From the NCBI GenBank assembly GCA_003644335.1, contig QNCB01000002.1:1-26292 (forward strand): a DNA stretch of 26,292 nt, in the 5' to 3' direction. The notes under the pieces are model-generated. The model was given only the letters and a program-made list of their open reading frames with translations, searched no databases and was not told the DNA's origin. The position numbers and the translations under genes are program-made. Positions 1 to 9,900 of this stretch are shown here, piece by piece; position 1 is the stretch's first letter; every line of letters begins with the position of its first letter. This DNA comes from Planctomycetota bacterium. GTDB lineage: Bacteria > Planctomycetota > Phycisphaerae > SM23-33.

Positions 1-636
1 GATCCTCCCGGGACTAAAGGTAACGTGGAGTATGCGGCATACAGCCCGCTGCAGCTCCTGACAGCCAGCATAGTGTGTCGCAAGCTCGAGACAGCCTTCC
101 CTGCGATCAAGGGTCGTTATTTGAGTTTTGAGAGACGGTCACAGGGCAAGACAAGCCCTCCGGGCTACTTCATGCACGACTTCGCCAAGGGTTCGACGCA
201 CTTCGATGTGTCTCCTAGTTTCCTGGAGCAAGAGACCTGGGATCGTTTCTGGGACCTCGTAGATTCACATACGCACATCACGACGACAAACGTGTGGAAG
301 CCTCGCCAAAAATACAAATCCAGCGGTGCTGGGGAAGACCTCATCCGGGCTCCCCTTTCGGAAGAAGTTACGAGTAATTTTACCAAACTCCTTTTGGGCC
401 CTTCTCATGATTCAGGAGTGGGGATCGCCCGGGCTTCTATGTCGTCGGATATCGAGAAGCCTGCGGTCAACAATGAGGCTGGAAATCAAGCCGTACAGGA
501 ATCACAGAAGGTTTTACAAGAAGCCGCAAACACTTATAATATGACACAGCAAGCGGAAAATCCGCCGGTATCGCGTGTGTCGCGGAACATAGCAGTTGCG
601 CAAGAAATCCAGGCGCAGACATCGGACTACTGGTAA
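1..636 (+). CDS. Unknown phage protein, 5' end outside window
   Basis: The reading frame is open from the first base, so the gene probably starts upstream of the window. A GTG at 25 with a weak AAAGG upstream is a possible but less likely start (203 residues). I do not recognise the family. The N-terminal two thirds look globular, with aromatic and charged residues. The last ~60 residues are Gln, Ala and Asn rich and look extended or helical, ending in TSDYW. The stop codon overlaps the ATG of the next gene (TAATG), and that gene is gp25-like, so this is probably a tail or baseplate-associated protein of the same operon. The role is inferred from position only; there are no recognisable catalytic motifs. 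Confidence 0.6.
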   Translation, partial: DPPGTKGNVEYAAYSPLQLLTASIVCRKLETAFPAIKGRYLSFERRSQGKTSPPGYFMHDFAKGSTHFDVSPSFLEQETWDRFWDLVDSHTHITTTNVWKPRQKYKSSGAGEDLIRAPLSEEVTSNFTKLLLGPSHDSGVGIARASMSSDIEKPAVNNEAGNQAVQESQKVLQEAANTYNMTQQAENPPVSRVSRNIAVAQEIQAQTSDYW

Positions 637-1085
637 TGACGTATGACATTCATTTTCAGCCTGTTCCACGAGGAGAAGTAAGCAGTACGCGTGTCTTCAC
701 GTTTGGGTTTCGTGCGGCTTTAAAGGTTAGTGGTCCGCAAGCATTGGTTAACCGATGGGCCAAAACTTTCATGACTCCCAAAGGGAGTAACCCATTGGAT
801 AAGAGTGAAGGGACGGCTTTTGGTCGGCTTTTCGGTTCTTCGAACATCAATGCGTTTGCTCGCGGAATCGAAGATGTGGTGTTGCTTTCCATTGAGGACG
901 CTAATGACCAAGTACGAAAGCAAGACTTGGAGGGGTTGTTTCCGGAAGATGAGCGGTTAGCGAATGCTACGTTGTTTCGTTTGCAGACGGTGGAAACGCA
1001 GGACGGTGTAGAAGTGTGGGTTCGTATCGTCAATGTTGCCGGACGGGTACTCCCTGTACGGCTTGTTGGCTTAGCAGATAGGTGA
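636..1085 (+). CDS. Putative baseplate wedge protein, gp25-like
   Basis: 149 residues. The pattern matches the small baseplate wedge family (T4 gp25 and related proteins). An N-terminal strand region leads to KTFMTPKGSNPLDKSEGTAF, the family's 'L-x-TPKG...P...GT' signature (residues ~44-63). A helical part follows with A-x-x-Q-x-x-x-Q-like spacing, then FPEDERLANATLF and a final beta part with V-x-V-x-I-x-N-x-AGR. Family members form the inner baseplate wedge and help connect baseplate, sheath and tube. The ATG overlaps the previous stop, which suggests translational coupling, and the next gene is the J/gp6-like wedge protein, the usual partner in contractile-tail clusters. Assignment is by motif and synteny, without a database search. 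Confidence 0.62.
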   Translation: MTYDIHFQPVPRGEVSSTRVFTFGFRAALKVSGPQALVNRWAKTFMTPKGSNPLDKSEGTAFGRLFGSSNINAFARGIEDVVLLSIEDANDQVRKQDLEGLFPEDERLANATLFRLQTVETQDGVEVWVRIVNVAGRVLPVRLVGLADR

Positions 1086-1092
1086 GCAGCTC

Positions 1093-3213
1093 ATGGCTGA
1101 GATCAACATCACGGAAGAAGACCTGCAAGCTGCTGAGAACTTTCTGGTTCAATACCTGACTGAAAAGGTACCGGACGCATCGTTCGAGCGTGGAAGTGCC
1201 ATGCGAGATTTCGTGATCAATGCTTTCACGTATATCTTTGCATATATGAAGTATGAAGTGGATTTCAGTAGAATGCGTCAGTCGTTGTTGCGTATTCAGG
1301 AACTCACGGACGCTGACGACATCTCGCAAGCTGCAGATGAGATTCTTTCAAACTGGTTCCTTTCTCGTAAGGGTGGGCAGCTCGCAAGAGTAACTGCTCG
1401 ACTTCATTTCTTGGAGCGCCGAACCTATAACTTGGATCTCGCTACCAAGTTCTGGCGTACGTCTACCCTGGCGTTCTACATTGACGCATTGACCGGGCCC
1501 TTCACGATTACTGATGACATGCTCTACCCCGTTTATGGAACGGACGGAGAGCGCATCGATTACATTGTGGATGTCCCTCTCAAGAGTGGGCGTGTCGGTG
1601 AGGGTTACAATGTTGATCCTGGTACGTTCATTCGGGTGGACTTTCCCGGAGGTATGCCGTTCTTCACATACGCTGAGCATCTCAATCGTTCCAGCGGAGG
1701 GCTGAATGTTGAGGCAACAGATGAGATAATCGACCGGGCGCAGACAGCCATCACGGTACGCAATCTCATTAACAACCGTTCGTGTGACACCGTACTTCAG
1801 CAGGAATTTCCTGAGATTCTAGAGACGCTCACCATCGGTATGGGAGAGCCTGAGATGGTCCGGGATCGCCGTACGGAAATCGCGTCACACATTTCTCTCC
1901 ATACTGGTGGGCATTACGATACGTATTTGGAACTTCCGATGATGACTGTGGAGGATGCGGGTGTGATCGGAGGGTACTTCCAACGTCCGGACAATGTCAT
2001 CAATATTTTCCGAGATCCGCTTTTGACATACGGGGATGGAACGCCTGGCTCGGATACGCCTTTCACGGATCCGACTATCGACTTGAAGACGGGTGATGTT
2101 CTTTACATCCTGGATGGGATGCTAGGAGCTCCGCGTGCCTTTACGATTTTGAGTGTGACGGCCCACGAGCTGGAAGTCAGCGCAGCGGTTCCGTTCACGG
2201 AGGCGTCTGACGAGACAGGAAATACAGTCTTGTATTCCGCGGGAGCTATTGGACCGGCGTTCGACGACAAGATCCCTTCTCGTTTTGCGCAGGCGAGCAC
2301 TAATCCCACATACACAGATGTCCCCGTAGGTACTTCGCGTCACATCAAGTCGCCTGGTAAGATCGTACTGACGGGAAGACCTGTACAGGACATCGAATGG
2401 GTGGAGATCACGGATCCCCCCGCGTCGATGAGTCAAATAATCGATCCCACGTCTGGTACCATTGTCTTTCCTGTGCGTGTGAACGCTGATCCTATTGGCC
2501 CTATGGCTGAACCTTCGTTGAACCAATATCAAGCCAACGTACGTAATCCGACGTACTCTCAGTCTGCCGAGATGGTAACAGAAATCAATGTGGGGTTCGG
2601 CGGTCCTGCGCCTGACCCGGCATACTTCGACGGTTATAACCTTCGAGTAGTGTACAAAACGTTGTCAGGGTTCACTAACATCCACGCATTCGTGGAGAAC
2701 CAGGATCGTCGAGTTCTTGCTGCGAATCAACTAGCGCGTGCGCGCCATCCTGTCTGGGTCGAGGCGAACATCCCGTACAAGATGAAGCCCACGATGTCCA
2801 GTTCGGTGATAGATGAGGAAGCAGCAGCACAACTCATTTCGGACTACATCAACGCCTTCGATCCCAACGACGATTTGGATATGAACGACCTTGCTACGCA
2901 GTTCCGCCTAGCATACACCGCAGTGGGGAATGTGGCACCGTTTACGCTCTATTACGATTTCCACGCTCCCGATGGGCAGCTCGTGCGTTTCTCGACGTCT
3001 TCGATTGTCTCTATCTTCATCACTGCAGACAATGGCGTAGTGCTTGAGAATAGTGCGGACATTGTTGTGCCGCAGACATTGATTGACCAGGGAATTACCG
3101 CTATTGATGACGCGGATTCTTTGAACGCTTGGTACGACTTGTTAGGGGTGTCGGACCGCACGATCAAATACCGGAGCGCTGAGACCTATATCTCGTTCGT
3201 GAAACAGGGGTAG
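1093..3213 (+). CDS. Baseplate J-like (gp6-like) wedge protein
   Basis: 706 residues, far longer than P2 gpJ (~300) but within the range of large-phage gp6/J-like proteins. The N-terminal ~110 residues are helical, with the family's opening pattern (P-x-A-S-F-E-RGSAMRDFVI). The core J-like section (residues ~170-250) has VDVPLKSGRVGEGYNVDPGT followed by SSGGLNVEATDEIIDRAQTA, the 'GG...E.DEE...R' signature of baseplate J proteins. A small beta domain near residues 330-390 resembles repeats in the next gene. The C-terminal third is a mixed region that includes helical AAAQLISDYINAF. It follows the gp25-like gene by 7 nt with GGTGAG upstream. The protein would form the baseplate wedge ring that joins hub to fibres. 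Confidence 0.75.
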   Translation: MAEINITEEDLQAAENFLVQYLTEKVPDASFERGSAMRDFVINAFTYIFAYMKYEVDFSRMRQSLLRIQELTDADDISQAADEILSNWFLSRKGGQLARVTARLHFLERRTYNLDLATKFWRTSTLAFYIDALTGPFTITDDMLYPVYGTDGERIDYIVDVPLKSGRVGEGYNVDPGTFIRVDFPGGMPFFTYAEHLNRSSGGLNVEATDEIIDRAQTAITVRNLINNRSCDTVLQQEFPEILETLTIGMGEPEMVRDRRTEIASHISLHTGGHYDTYLELPMMTVEDAGVIGGYFQRPDNVINIFRDPLLTYGDGTPGSDTPFTDPTIDLKTGDVLYILDGMLGAPRAFTILSVTAHELEVSAAVPFTEASDETGNTVLYSAGAIGPAFDDKIPSRFAQASTNPTYTDVPVGTSRHIKSPGKIVLTGRPVQDIEWVEITDPPASMSQIIDPTSGTIVFPVRVNADPIGPMAEPSLNQYQANVRNPTYSQSAEMVTEINVGFGGPAPDPAYFDGYNLRVVYKTLSGFTNIHAFVENQDRRVLAANQLARARHPVWVEANIPYKMKPTMSSSVIDEEAAAQLISDYINAFDPNDDLDMNDLATQFRLAYTAVGNVAPFTLYYDFHAPDGQLVRFSTSSIVSIFITADNGVVLENSADIVVPQTLIDQGITAIDDADSLNAWYDLLGVSDRTIKYRSAETYISFVKQG

Positions 3214-3216
3214 ACC

Positions 3217-6200
3217 ATGGCTATCACAATCGGCGACTACCCATCGACTCTCCTCTACGGACTCTCGGATTTTTGGCAACGCTTTTTTAGGGATGCCGAT
3301 GATCTACAGGCGTACTACCAGTCTTCTGAGATCGCATTGGGGGAGGCGTACCTGGACCTTTTGACGTCGGTACTGAACGTCGGAGTCGTTGATACTCCTC
3401 TCTTTGATAAAGAATTCTGGCGCCTGTTTGCGATTAAGGAAACCGATCTGCAGTTCATGGCTGGAGTGGCGGCATCTGAGGATCGCTTCATCTATGATAT
3501 GCCAGGGTCTTCTGTGAACGCGGAGTTTCTCCAGAACACAATTTTTTCTCCTACCATTGAGCTTGAGCGAGATGTGGATTTTGAGGTGCAGGACAATGAT
3601 GGTTACCTGCGTTTTTTCTCTGATCCTTTCCGTGCTTACCAGGAGTCCGATGGGGAATGGTTTCCTGCTAAGGGGTTAGCGTGGCGTTACGCCAACATCG
3701 AGGTCGGTAATAAATTTACGGATCGAAAGCGCGGAAATGTGCATTGGTACGCGGACAGTGACGTCAAGCGTGGCGATACCTTACGCATTCTGGCGTATAC
3801 GGGAACACAACTCTATGACTCAGGCGGCGTCGCTAACGGGCAGATCACTTACGTTGCTCCGGATATGTTCTTCACAACTGTGGTCGCGTTGTTCGATGCC
3901 ACCAATGTTGGGGATATCATCAAGGTTAAGAATTCCACGCCCGTCTATGATGGCTTTTACGTAGTAAAGGAAGTGCTCTCGGCGTTTCAAGTTCTTCTTG
4001 AGCCTATGTTCTATGGGGTCACTTCTTCTTCGGGTCCTGTTGAGTGGGAGTTCTATAAAGAAGTGTATTACGGAACGTTCCAGGACTACGAGATTGATTA
4101 CATTGACAAAACGTTCTTAGTTGGGCCAATTGTTGCGCCGTATCCGTTGGATCTGAACCCTACATTGGTGTACTCCGTGGTGCGGGAGCGTGCGGGTGAC
4201 GCTGTTGTGGGGTATCCCCTTGCGGGTCCAATTCCCCCTCCAGCGTTCATGGACGCTAGTGGAGACCCTCTTAATGTTTTGAAGAACGTAGGCGGAGATC
4301 TATACGTAGAGTTGAATGCGTTTACACCGTTCACTTCTGCAATGGTCAGCGCAACTCCCCCTTGGGGAATTACATTGGGGGCGCCTTATAACCAGTCATT
4401 TGCGATTGTAGATGTGGCGGTAGGCCCTCCTACGAATGAAGCGAAGCTCGACGTGGATCCTTCCACTTTGGGGTTGGCGGACGGTGATTCCGTGAACTTT
4501 GATAGTGGCTGGGCCGTTGCGCAAGCGCCTCCACCGTCGGACCTTAGCGTGCGCCATGTTGTTCCTGGGAGTGTACGCGTTTACGCAAATCGCACGTTTG
4601 GAGGGACCGTAGTTGAGAACGAGGACTTCGTTGTTGATTACTATCGTGGTCGCATTATTCCTACCAAGCCGTGGGACGTAGGATCGAGCAACCACGCAAG
4701 TTTCCAGTATATGCATGAGGTCTTTTTCTCGGCGGGGGGCGAGACCTTTGAGATGCAAGAGGGACGCGTCAAGGAAATTTCTTACTGGGTGCCGCAAGTC
4801 GACGTTGATAATTTTTCGCTGTATTACAACTATGGTTCGATGCTCAATCGCTTTGAAGCGTCGTCTGAGAGTTACAAAGCATTTCTTCGCGGCATCATGC
4901 ACTTTTACGTTTTTGGTCCCATCTTGAAGCGCACAGAAGCGGCTTTGAACGTGATTGCGGGTCTGCCGTTGGTCCGAGCTGACGGGGAGATTCTGCAGTC
5001 TTATAGCGATGGAGTTGACGGGGCTGGAAACGATGGAACGCTCGTCGCCGCGTCTTCACAATTCAACACCCCTACTTACACATTTTCAGAGTTGGATGTT
5101 GGTGGTTATGTGGTGATCTCCGATGCTGTAAATGCGGCTAACGAGGGTTCTTTTAAGATCTTGGAAGTGGTCGATGCCAATACTGTTGAGCTTGAGACTA
5201 CGTATGGGTTCGTTGACGAAACTCCGCTGGACTGGCAGGTAACGCGGTTTTATCAACAGACAGTCGTAACGGACAAGCGCACCTATGCGTACCCCTTCTT
5301 GATTCCTTTGCGTCCTGACGTGATGGATTCCGACAACTACGGAGTTCTTACGTTTAACGCGTTTGAGCCTTTGACGCTTGCGTTCACGGTTGTGGACTAC
5401 TTAGAAGACCCGACTTGGTGGCATAACGAATACATTCCGGAAATTCTTTGGAAGGGGCAGCCTGCGATCCGTAGACTTGCGTCTACGAGCTTGGTTGATA
5501 ACGTATTCTTTCCGAGTGACGATGCGCGCGTGGGTGATCCAGGATTATATTATGGTGCAGACGATGAGGGAAATGTGACTGTCGCTGATTCTGACTATCG
5601 GCATACTGTCGCGTTTGTGCTTTTTGACCGGTATCTGAAGATGCACATGTTCAACATTGAGATCGACGAGAATCTCGAAATGGACGCAGAATTTCGTCAG
5701 GATCTGGACGAGCTCATCCTTGTGGCTAAGCCTTCCTACACGTATCCGTATGTGCGCCCCGGGCAGTTCTTCGAGGATTCTGCTGAACTCTGGGATCTCC
5801 TGGAGTGGTACTTGACTCAAGAACTCAGTGACACCGTTGAAATCGCGGATAATTATTTGACGTTTGGATCGTTCCTGACGTTCGGGGATTTCTATACCTA
5901 CAATGAGTACACGGTAGTTCCTACCGGAGTCGTGTCTCCTCCTCCGCCAGGGCCGAGTCCGCCGTTACCCATTGCCCCCAACGAGCACATTGTTCGGGTT
6001 AGCTTGGACGCTACGGTTGACGGCGGTGTTCCTGTAGTTGAAGGGACGCATTACACATTTGACTACGATCCGACGTCGCCTACGGCGTGGACATTCACCC
6101 CAGATGTGCTCTCGTTTTCGTGGGATCCGGGCCCGATCAATTTTTCGGCGTTGGTGGTACCGACTGACAACATCGCACCTCCTCCGCAGCCGGATACACG

Positions 6201-6348
6201 ACTTGGCTATACACCCATTTTCTTTGGAGGTTTAGAACCTCTTTATGTACGTAAAGGTCTTCCGGGGCCTCCTGTTGGATCGGAAGAGATCGACCGTGCA
6301 ATCGAAGTAGAGATTGATGATGGTGGTTTGTCCTATATTTATCCGTAG
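3217..6348 (+). CDS. Large baseplate/tail structural protein
   Basis: 1043 residues, starting 3 nt after the J-like stop, with only a GGGG element just before the ATG. The sequence is beta-rich and aromatic-rich with no catalytic motif, as in multi-domain baseplate proteins. Two ~65-80 residue segments (around 200-282 and 607-682) share the pattern 'VGD/VGG-hydrophobic ... G-F-x-(I/V)-x-EV ... V-x-L-E ... W-x-(F/V)-x-x-FY' and look like internal repeats of a small beta domain. A Pro-rich linker (SPPPPGPSPPLPIAP) near residue 910 separates a final ~130 residue domain, which has a D-x-T-V-D-G-G-V-P-V-V-EG-T strand pattern seen in Ig-like or adhesin-like domains. Position between the wedge protein and fibre genes suggests a second wedge or peripheral baseplate component. 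The exact family was not recognised. Confidence 0.65.
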   Translation: MAITIGDYPSTLLYGLSDFWQRFFRDADDLQAYYQSSEIALGEAYLDLLTSVLNVGVVDTPLFDKEFWRLFAIKETDLQFMAGVAASEDRFIYDMPGSSVNAEFLQNTIFSPTIELERDVDFEVQDNDGYLRFFSDPFRAYQESDGEWFPAKGLAWRYANIEVGNKFTDRKRGNVHWYADSDVKRGDTLRILAYTGTQLYDSGGVANGQITYVAPDMFFTTVVALFDATNVGDIIKVKNSTPVYDGFYVVKEVLSAFQVLLEPMFYGVTSSSGPVEWEFYKEVYYGTFQDYEIDYIDKTFLVGPIVAPYPLDLNPTLVYSVVRERAGDAVVGYPLAGPIPPPAFMDASGDPLNVLKNVGGDLYVELNAFTPFTSAMVSATPPWGITLGAPYNQSFAIVDVAVGPPTNEAKLDVDPSTLGLADGDSVNFDSGWAVAQAPPPSDLSVRHVVPGSVRVYANRTFGGTVVENEDFVVDYYRGRIIPTKPWDVGSSNHASFQYMHEVFFSAGGETFEMQEGRVKEISYWVPQVDVDNFSLYYNYGSMLNRFEASSESYKAFLRGIMHFYVFGPILKRTEAALNVIAGLPLVRADGEILQSYSDGVDGAGNDGTLVAASSQFNTPTYTFSELDVGGYVVISDAVNAANEGSFKILEVVDANTVELETTYGFVDETPLDWQVTRFYQQTVVTDKRTYAYPFLIPLRPDVMDSDNYGVLTFNAFEPLTLAFTVVDYLEDPTWWHNEYIPEILWKGQPAIRRLASTSLVDNVFFPSDDARVGDPGLYYGADDEGNVTVADSDYRHTVAFVLFDRYLKMHMFNIEIDENLEMDAEFRQDLDELILVAKPSYTYPYVRPGQFFEDSAELWDLLEWYLTQELSDTVEIADNYLTFGSFLTFGDFYTYNEYTVVPTGVVSPPPPGPSPPLPIAPNEHIVRVSLDATVDGGVPVVEGTHYTFDYDPTSPTAWTFTPDVLSFSWDPGPINFSALVVPTDNIAPPPQPDTRLGYTPIFFGGLEPLYVRKGLPGPPVGSEEIDRAIEVEIDDGGLSYIYP

Positions 6349-6365
6349 GGTCATGGTAAAGTACC

Positions 6366-6388
6366 CGAGTCGCTGTCAGCGAGGGCTC
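6366..6388 (+). promoter_or_regulatory. Small hairpin overlapping the Shine-Dalgarno of the next gene
   Basis: In the 42-nt gap before 6391, TCGCT (6370-6374) pairs with AGCGA (6378-6382) across a 3-nt loop. GAG (6367-6369) can add to CTC (6386-6388). The probable ribosome-binding element GAGGG (6381-6385) lies partly inside the stem, so the hairpin could lower translation of the downstream gene. It is small and could be chance. Confidence 0.25.
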
Positions 6389-6390
6389 TA

Positions 6391-6975
6391 ATGTATGAGA
6401 TTTTCAAGAAGTTCGCCGAAAGGTTTAACAAGAGTGGCGCGATTCCGCACCGGGATGTTGCGCAGCTTTACGGGCACATTGAAGTCAGTGTTTTCGATGC
6501 GGCTCGCGGGGGTAAGCGGGTTTACCACGTAAAGAAACGGAATCAAGTGGTGAACACTGGGCGTCAAGCAGTTCTCGAAATGCTCACGCAGTACGGAGCC
6601 GGTAGTCCGGGGCAGCAGAACCCCAATTATAATCAGCTTTGGTCTTTGGGTGTCGGGACTGACGGTACGCCCCCTACGGTGAATCAGACAAGTCTCGGGG
6701 CTGAGGTTTTGACTAAGGTGTTTGCACGCCCAACAGAAGTCTTGTACGTTCCAGATCCGACTTTTGAGATTCACTGTTCAATGACATTTGCGACCACCGA
6801 GGCCAATGACCCTTCACCACTTCAAGAGGTCGCAATTTTCACTCGTGGCGATAACGACGACCCGTATGTCGCGGCGGACCGGTTGTTGTACGCCCGCCAA
6901 ACGTTCTCTCCGTTTGTCAAGACCAACACCATGACCGTGGTGTTCAATTGGATTCTTGGTATGACGGTGGCCTAG
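6391..6975 (+). CDS. Small virion/tail-associated protein
   Basis: 194 residues. The segment KRNQVVNTGRQAVLEMLTQY (residues 51-70) followed by LGVGTDGTPPTVNQTSLGAE (~89-108) is a pattern seen in phage virion proteins encoded next to tail fibres. It is typically a jelly-roll-like fold with N-V-V-N-x-G and 'G-x-G-x-x-x-P-x-x-x-x-T-x-L' turns. The rest alternates strands and ends with hydrophobic VVFNWILGMTVA. It is preceded by GAGGG and lies between the large baseplate protein and the fibre gene, so it may be a fibre-attachment or collar-like component. No enzymatic motif is visible. The structural role is an inference from position and pattern. Confidence 0.6.
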   Translation: MYEIFKKFAERFNKSGAIPHRDVAQLYGHIEVSVFDAARGGKRVYHVKKRNQVVNTGRQAVLEMLTQYGAGSPGQQNPNYNQLWSLGVGTDGTPPTVNQTSLGAEVLTKVFARPTEVLYVPDPTFEIHCSMTFATTEANDPSPLQEVAIFTRGDNDDPYVAADRLLYARQTFSPFVKTNTMTVVFNWILGMTVA

Positions 6976-6987
6976 GAGGAGCGCGCA

Positions 6988-9900
6988 ATGGGAACGCAGA
7001 GAGTTAATTACCGTCAAGGTTCCGACACCGGTGAGCGGGATGACGCTAACGCAATCAGTCCGATCATAGACGGTGAGCGTGTAAACGCAGCGACTTCTAA
7101 TCGCCCGGGTGAGAATATCCGGAGTCGTACAGAGTCTGCGAGATCCGACCTTGAAGACCAGATGTATCTGTCTGATACGGACATGCGTTGGATTATTCGG
7201 GGTGGGCATATCGCATCGCCCGGACCTCCTAGCCCAGATTATATGCTCAGTGAGAGTGTGGCGTCGGTTACAGAATGGTACCCCGCTAGTAGTGGGTCTG
7301 GGAATCCCCCTTGGCACACTGCAGATCCGGAGCGTGGGTACTTTACGGTAGCTCCAGACGCTCCTGATTTGGGGATTGTCTTAGAGGGGATACTGTCTAC
7401 GGCAGCGGATTTCCCCCACGTATTAACATTGTTTGCGGAGAATAACCTACCTCCCCGCACGTATGAATTCACGCTTACTTCTCGGTATCAGGCGGCAGAA
7501 GGCGGTGACATTATTCGTCTGCGTTGGCGATACGAGGATGATACTTTAACCCCCTTCCCATCGGGGTATTTGAGTGTGTACGCCACGGGAGATCCCATTC
7601 ACGTGATCAATGTGGATGTCGCAGGAGACGGCACCGTGACACTCGAAGATGTGCGAGCCGCCTTAGAAGGGGATCTTGATATTACAAATCTCGTGTCAAT
7701 TCCTATCTTGGGAACTGGGGACACGGGAACGGTTATTGACGTTGCCGATGTTGCTGCACCTCCTGCGGGTGAATTCATATTTGATAAGGAGTACCAGCGT
7801 GAGCTGCACCTCATCTCGAATGTCGCGTTACAGGCATTCTTTAATATCAATCCTCCTACCGCTCCTTACCCCTTCCCCAACCAGCTCAAGGACGGAGACA
7901 CGTTAGGGATTTACTACCCGTACATCAAGGATCCCGAAGCGTTCTTTGGTCCGCACGCGGACCCCACTAAGGTTGGGGGACGAAGACAAGCAACGCTTAC
8001 TAATAATGCACTTGCGGCGGTTGTCGAAACGGATTCTTCGCAACTTTTCAACAGCACATACGAGCCTGAAAAAGTCGCGCAGGGTATTCCGATCTGCAAG
8101 CGCATCGGAGACGACCTGATCTTCATTGACGGTACGATAGTGAAGGGAGAACTCGACCCGTTAGATCCGCTTTATCCGCCAGACGGTGTCCGCTTTGGCG
8201 AGCATGGATACACGCTGGAGCGCATCATGCTGGGCGCTTCCAGCATCATGGTTACCCTCACCGAAGATTGGTTCGGTGCAGTACCTCTTAGCTCAGGATC
8301 CCCCGCGTCAATCCAGGACGTGATTAACGCTATACTCAAAGACCTGGCAGGTACTGGAAGTCCTGAAGGGTCCGAGTTGATTGGAAGTCAGGGTAATGCG
8401 GGCGGAGGCGTGAGTGCACTGATTACTTCGTTAGTAGCGGGCAGTCTTTGGGGGCAATTGATTGCGTTGCAGGCAGGACAAAATGCGCGCGCAGCTCTTG
8501 GATGGGACGAAACTGTTACTGGGGAGTGGTTATTTCAAAATGTTCAAAATTTCCAACAGGAACAGTTTTTCGATTTTCCTCCGTTAGTACCTGTTTCCCC
8601 TTATTTACGAGGGAAGGCGGCTACGGCAACTGAGTCCTATGAAGTGACGTTGGGAACTTGGAGTTATTACCATAGTAGTCAGGGAGACTATTATACCGTA
8701 GGATTAGCTCCCAATGTTGTTCCGGCAGGTACATGGACTGTTGCACCGCAGAGTGTTCCGGGAACTCCTGGTAACGCTATGTTTTTTGGTAAGACGGACG
8801 ACGGATGGGTGTTCTATTTATTTGAAGGAGTTCTTGCTGGAGATATAATTTCGAATTTTGATGTGGCTTGTACCGCTAAATACGAGCTTACAAAAAGCGG
8901 GGGACTCTGGTATCACAATTTCAAAAGTGATCGTTATAATTTCGATACACCTAACGGAGGAGTACTGGGAGGGGATTGCTTTATAGGAGGTAAGCTCACG
9001 GTTAACGGCGGAACCTTTGGTTCTCCAAGTTATTTTAACGGGTCTGTCGATGTTAGCCCAGTAGGAGGAGCACATCTTACATTTGGGGGGCGGTCGTTTA
9101 ACGGGCCAATTCATGGACTGGAAGCCAAGTTTGAGTCAGTGTCCCCAACGATTAATCGGTTAGAATTTCATGCTGGTTTTGGGCTAGTTACGGGTCGCGG
9201 AATTCGAGTGGTTGCGGATAAGCCTTATCCGGATGCTGTGGGGCAGTTCATGCCCAGCACCGCACTTCCGGTGTCCTTCAACGAGAGTAAGTTTTACTAT
9301 GTGTGGGTAGACCCAGATGGTGAATTTTGGTTGGACGATATTGGACCTGTTTGGAATTCAACATACGGTGCGTATTTAGTGGATGCGTCACAAGTTATCG
9401 CTCCATATAGTGTTTATGAATACGCATTAGTGGATATCGTATGGAGTGTTGAGGGTAATACGCCTGGGACTATTCGGTTTGGTACGTGTCCGGATCTCGG
9501 AGGAGGGAGGCGTTACTGGCAGGAGGTTGATACGGGTACCCCGATGGAACATCAGGTAACAGAGCGGGAAACCGTGTGGATTAATGCGGGAAACACGGAT
9601 TTTTCGAACAGAGACTTAAAGGTAGCTGGAGGTGTGGGTGTACGCAATCCTGGAGTTCCCCTAGCAGTTACTAAGACCGCGATATTGAAGTTGCACGCTG
9701 AAGGACGACACACATCTTCGAGTCCTACGGATTTTATTAACGTCGTTGCTCAGGTTGTTAATTTGGCTAATGTCTATCAACCACCAATCCCTTCTCTTTA
9801 CCGCGGTGCGGGATACGCTGCAGTACACGTGAATGGTTATATGGAATACGGCACAGAACCCTCGGAAAGGGTTATGTCAGGAATTTTACAAGATGTTGTA

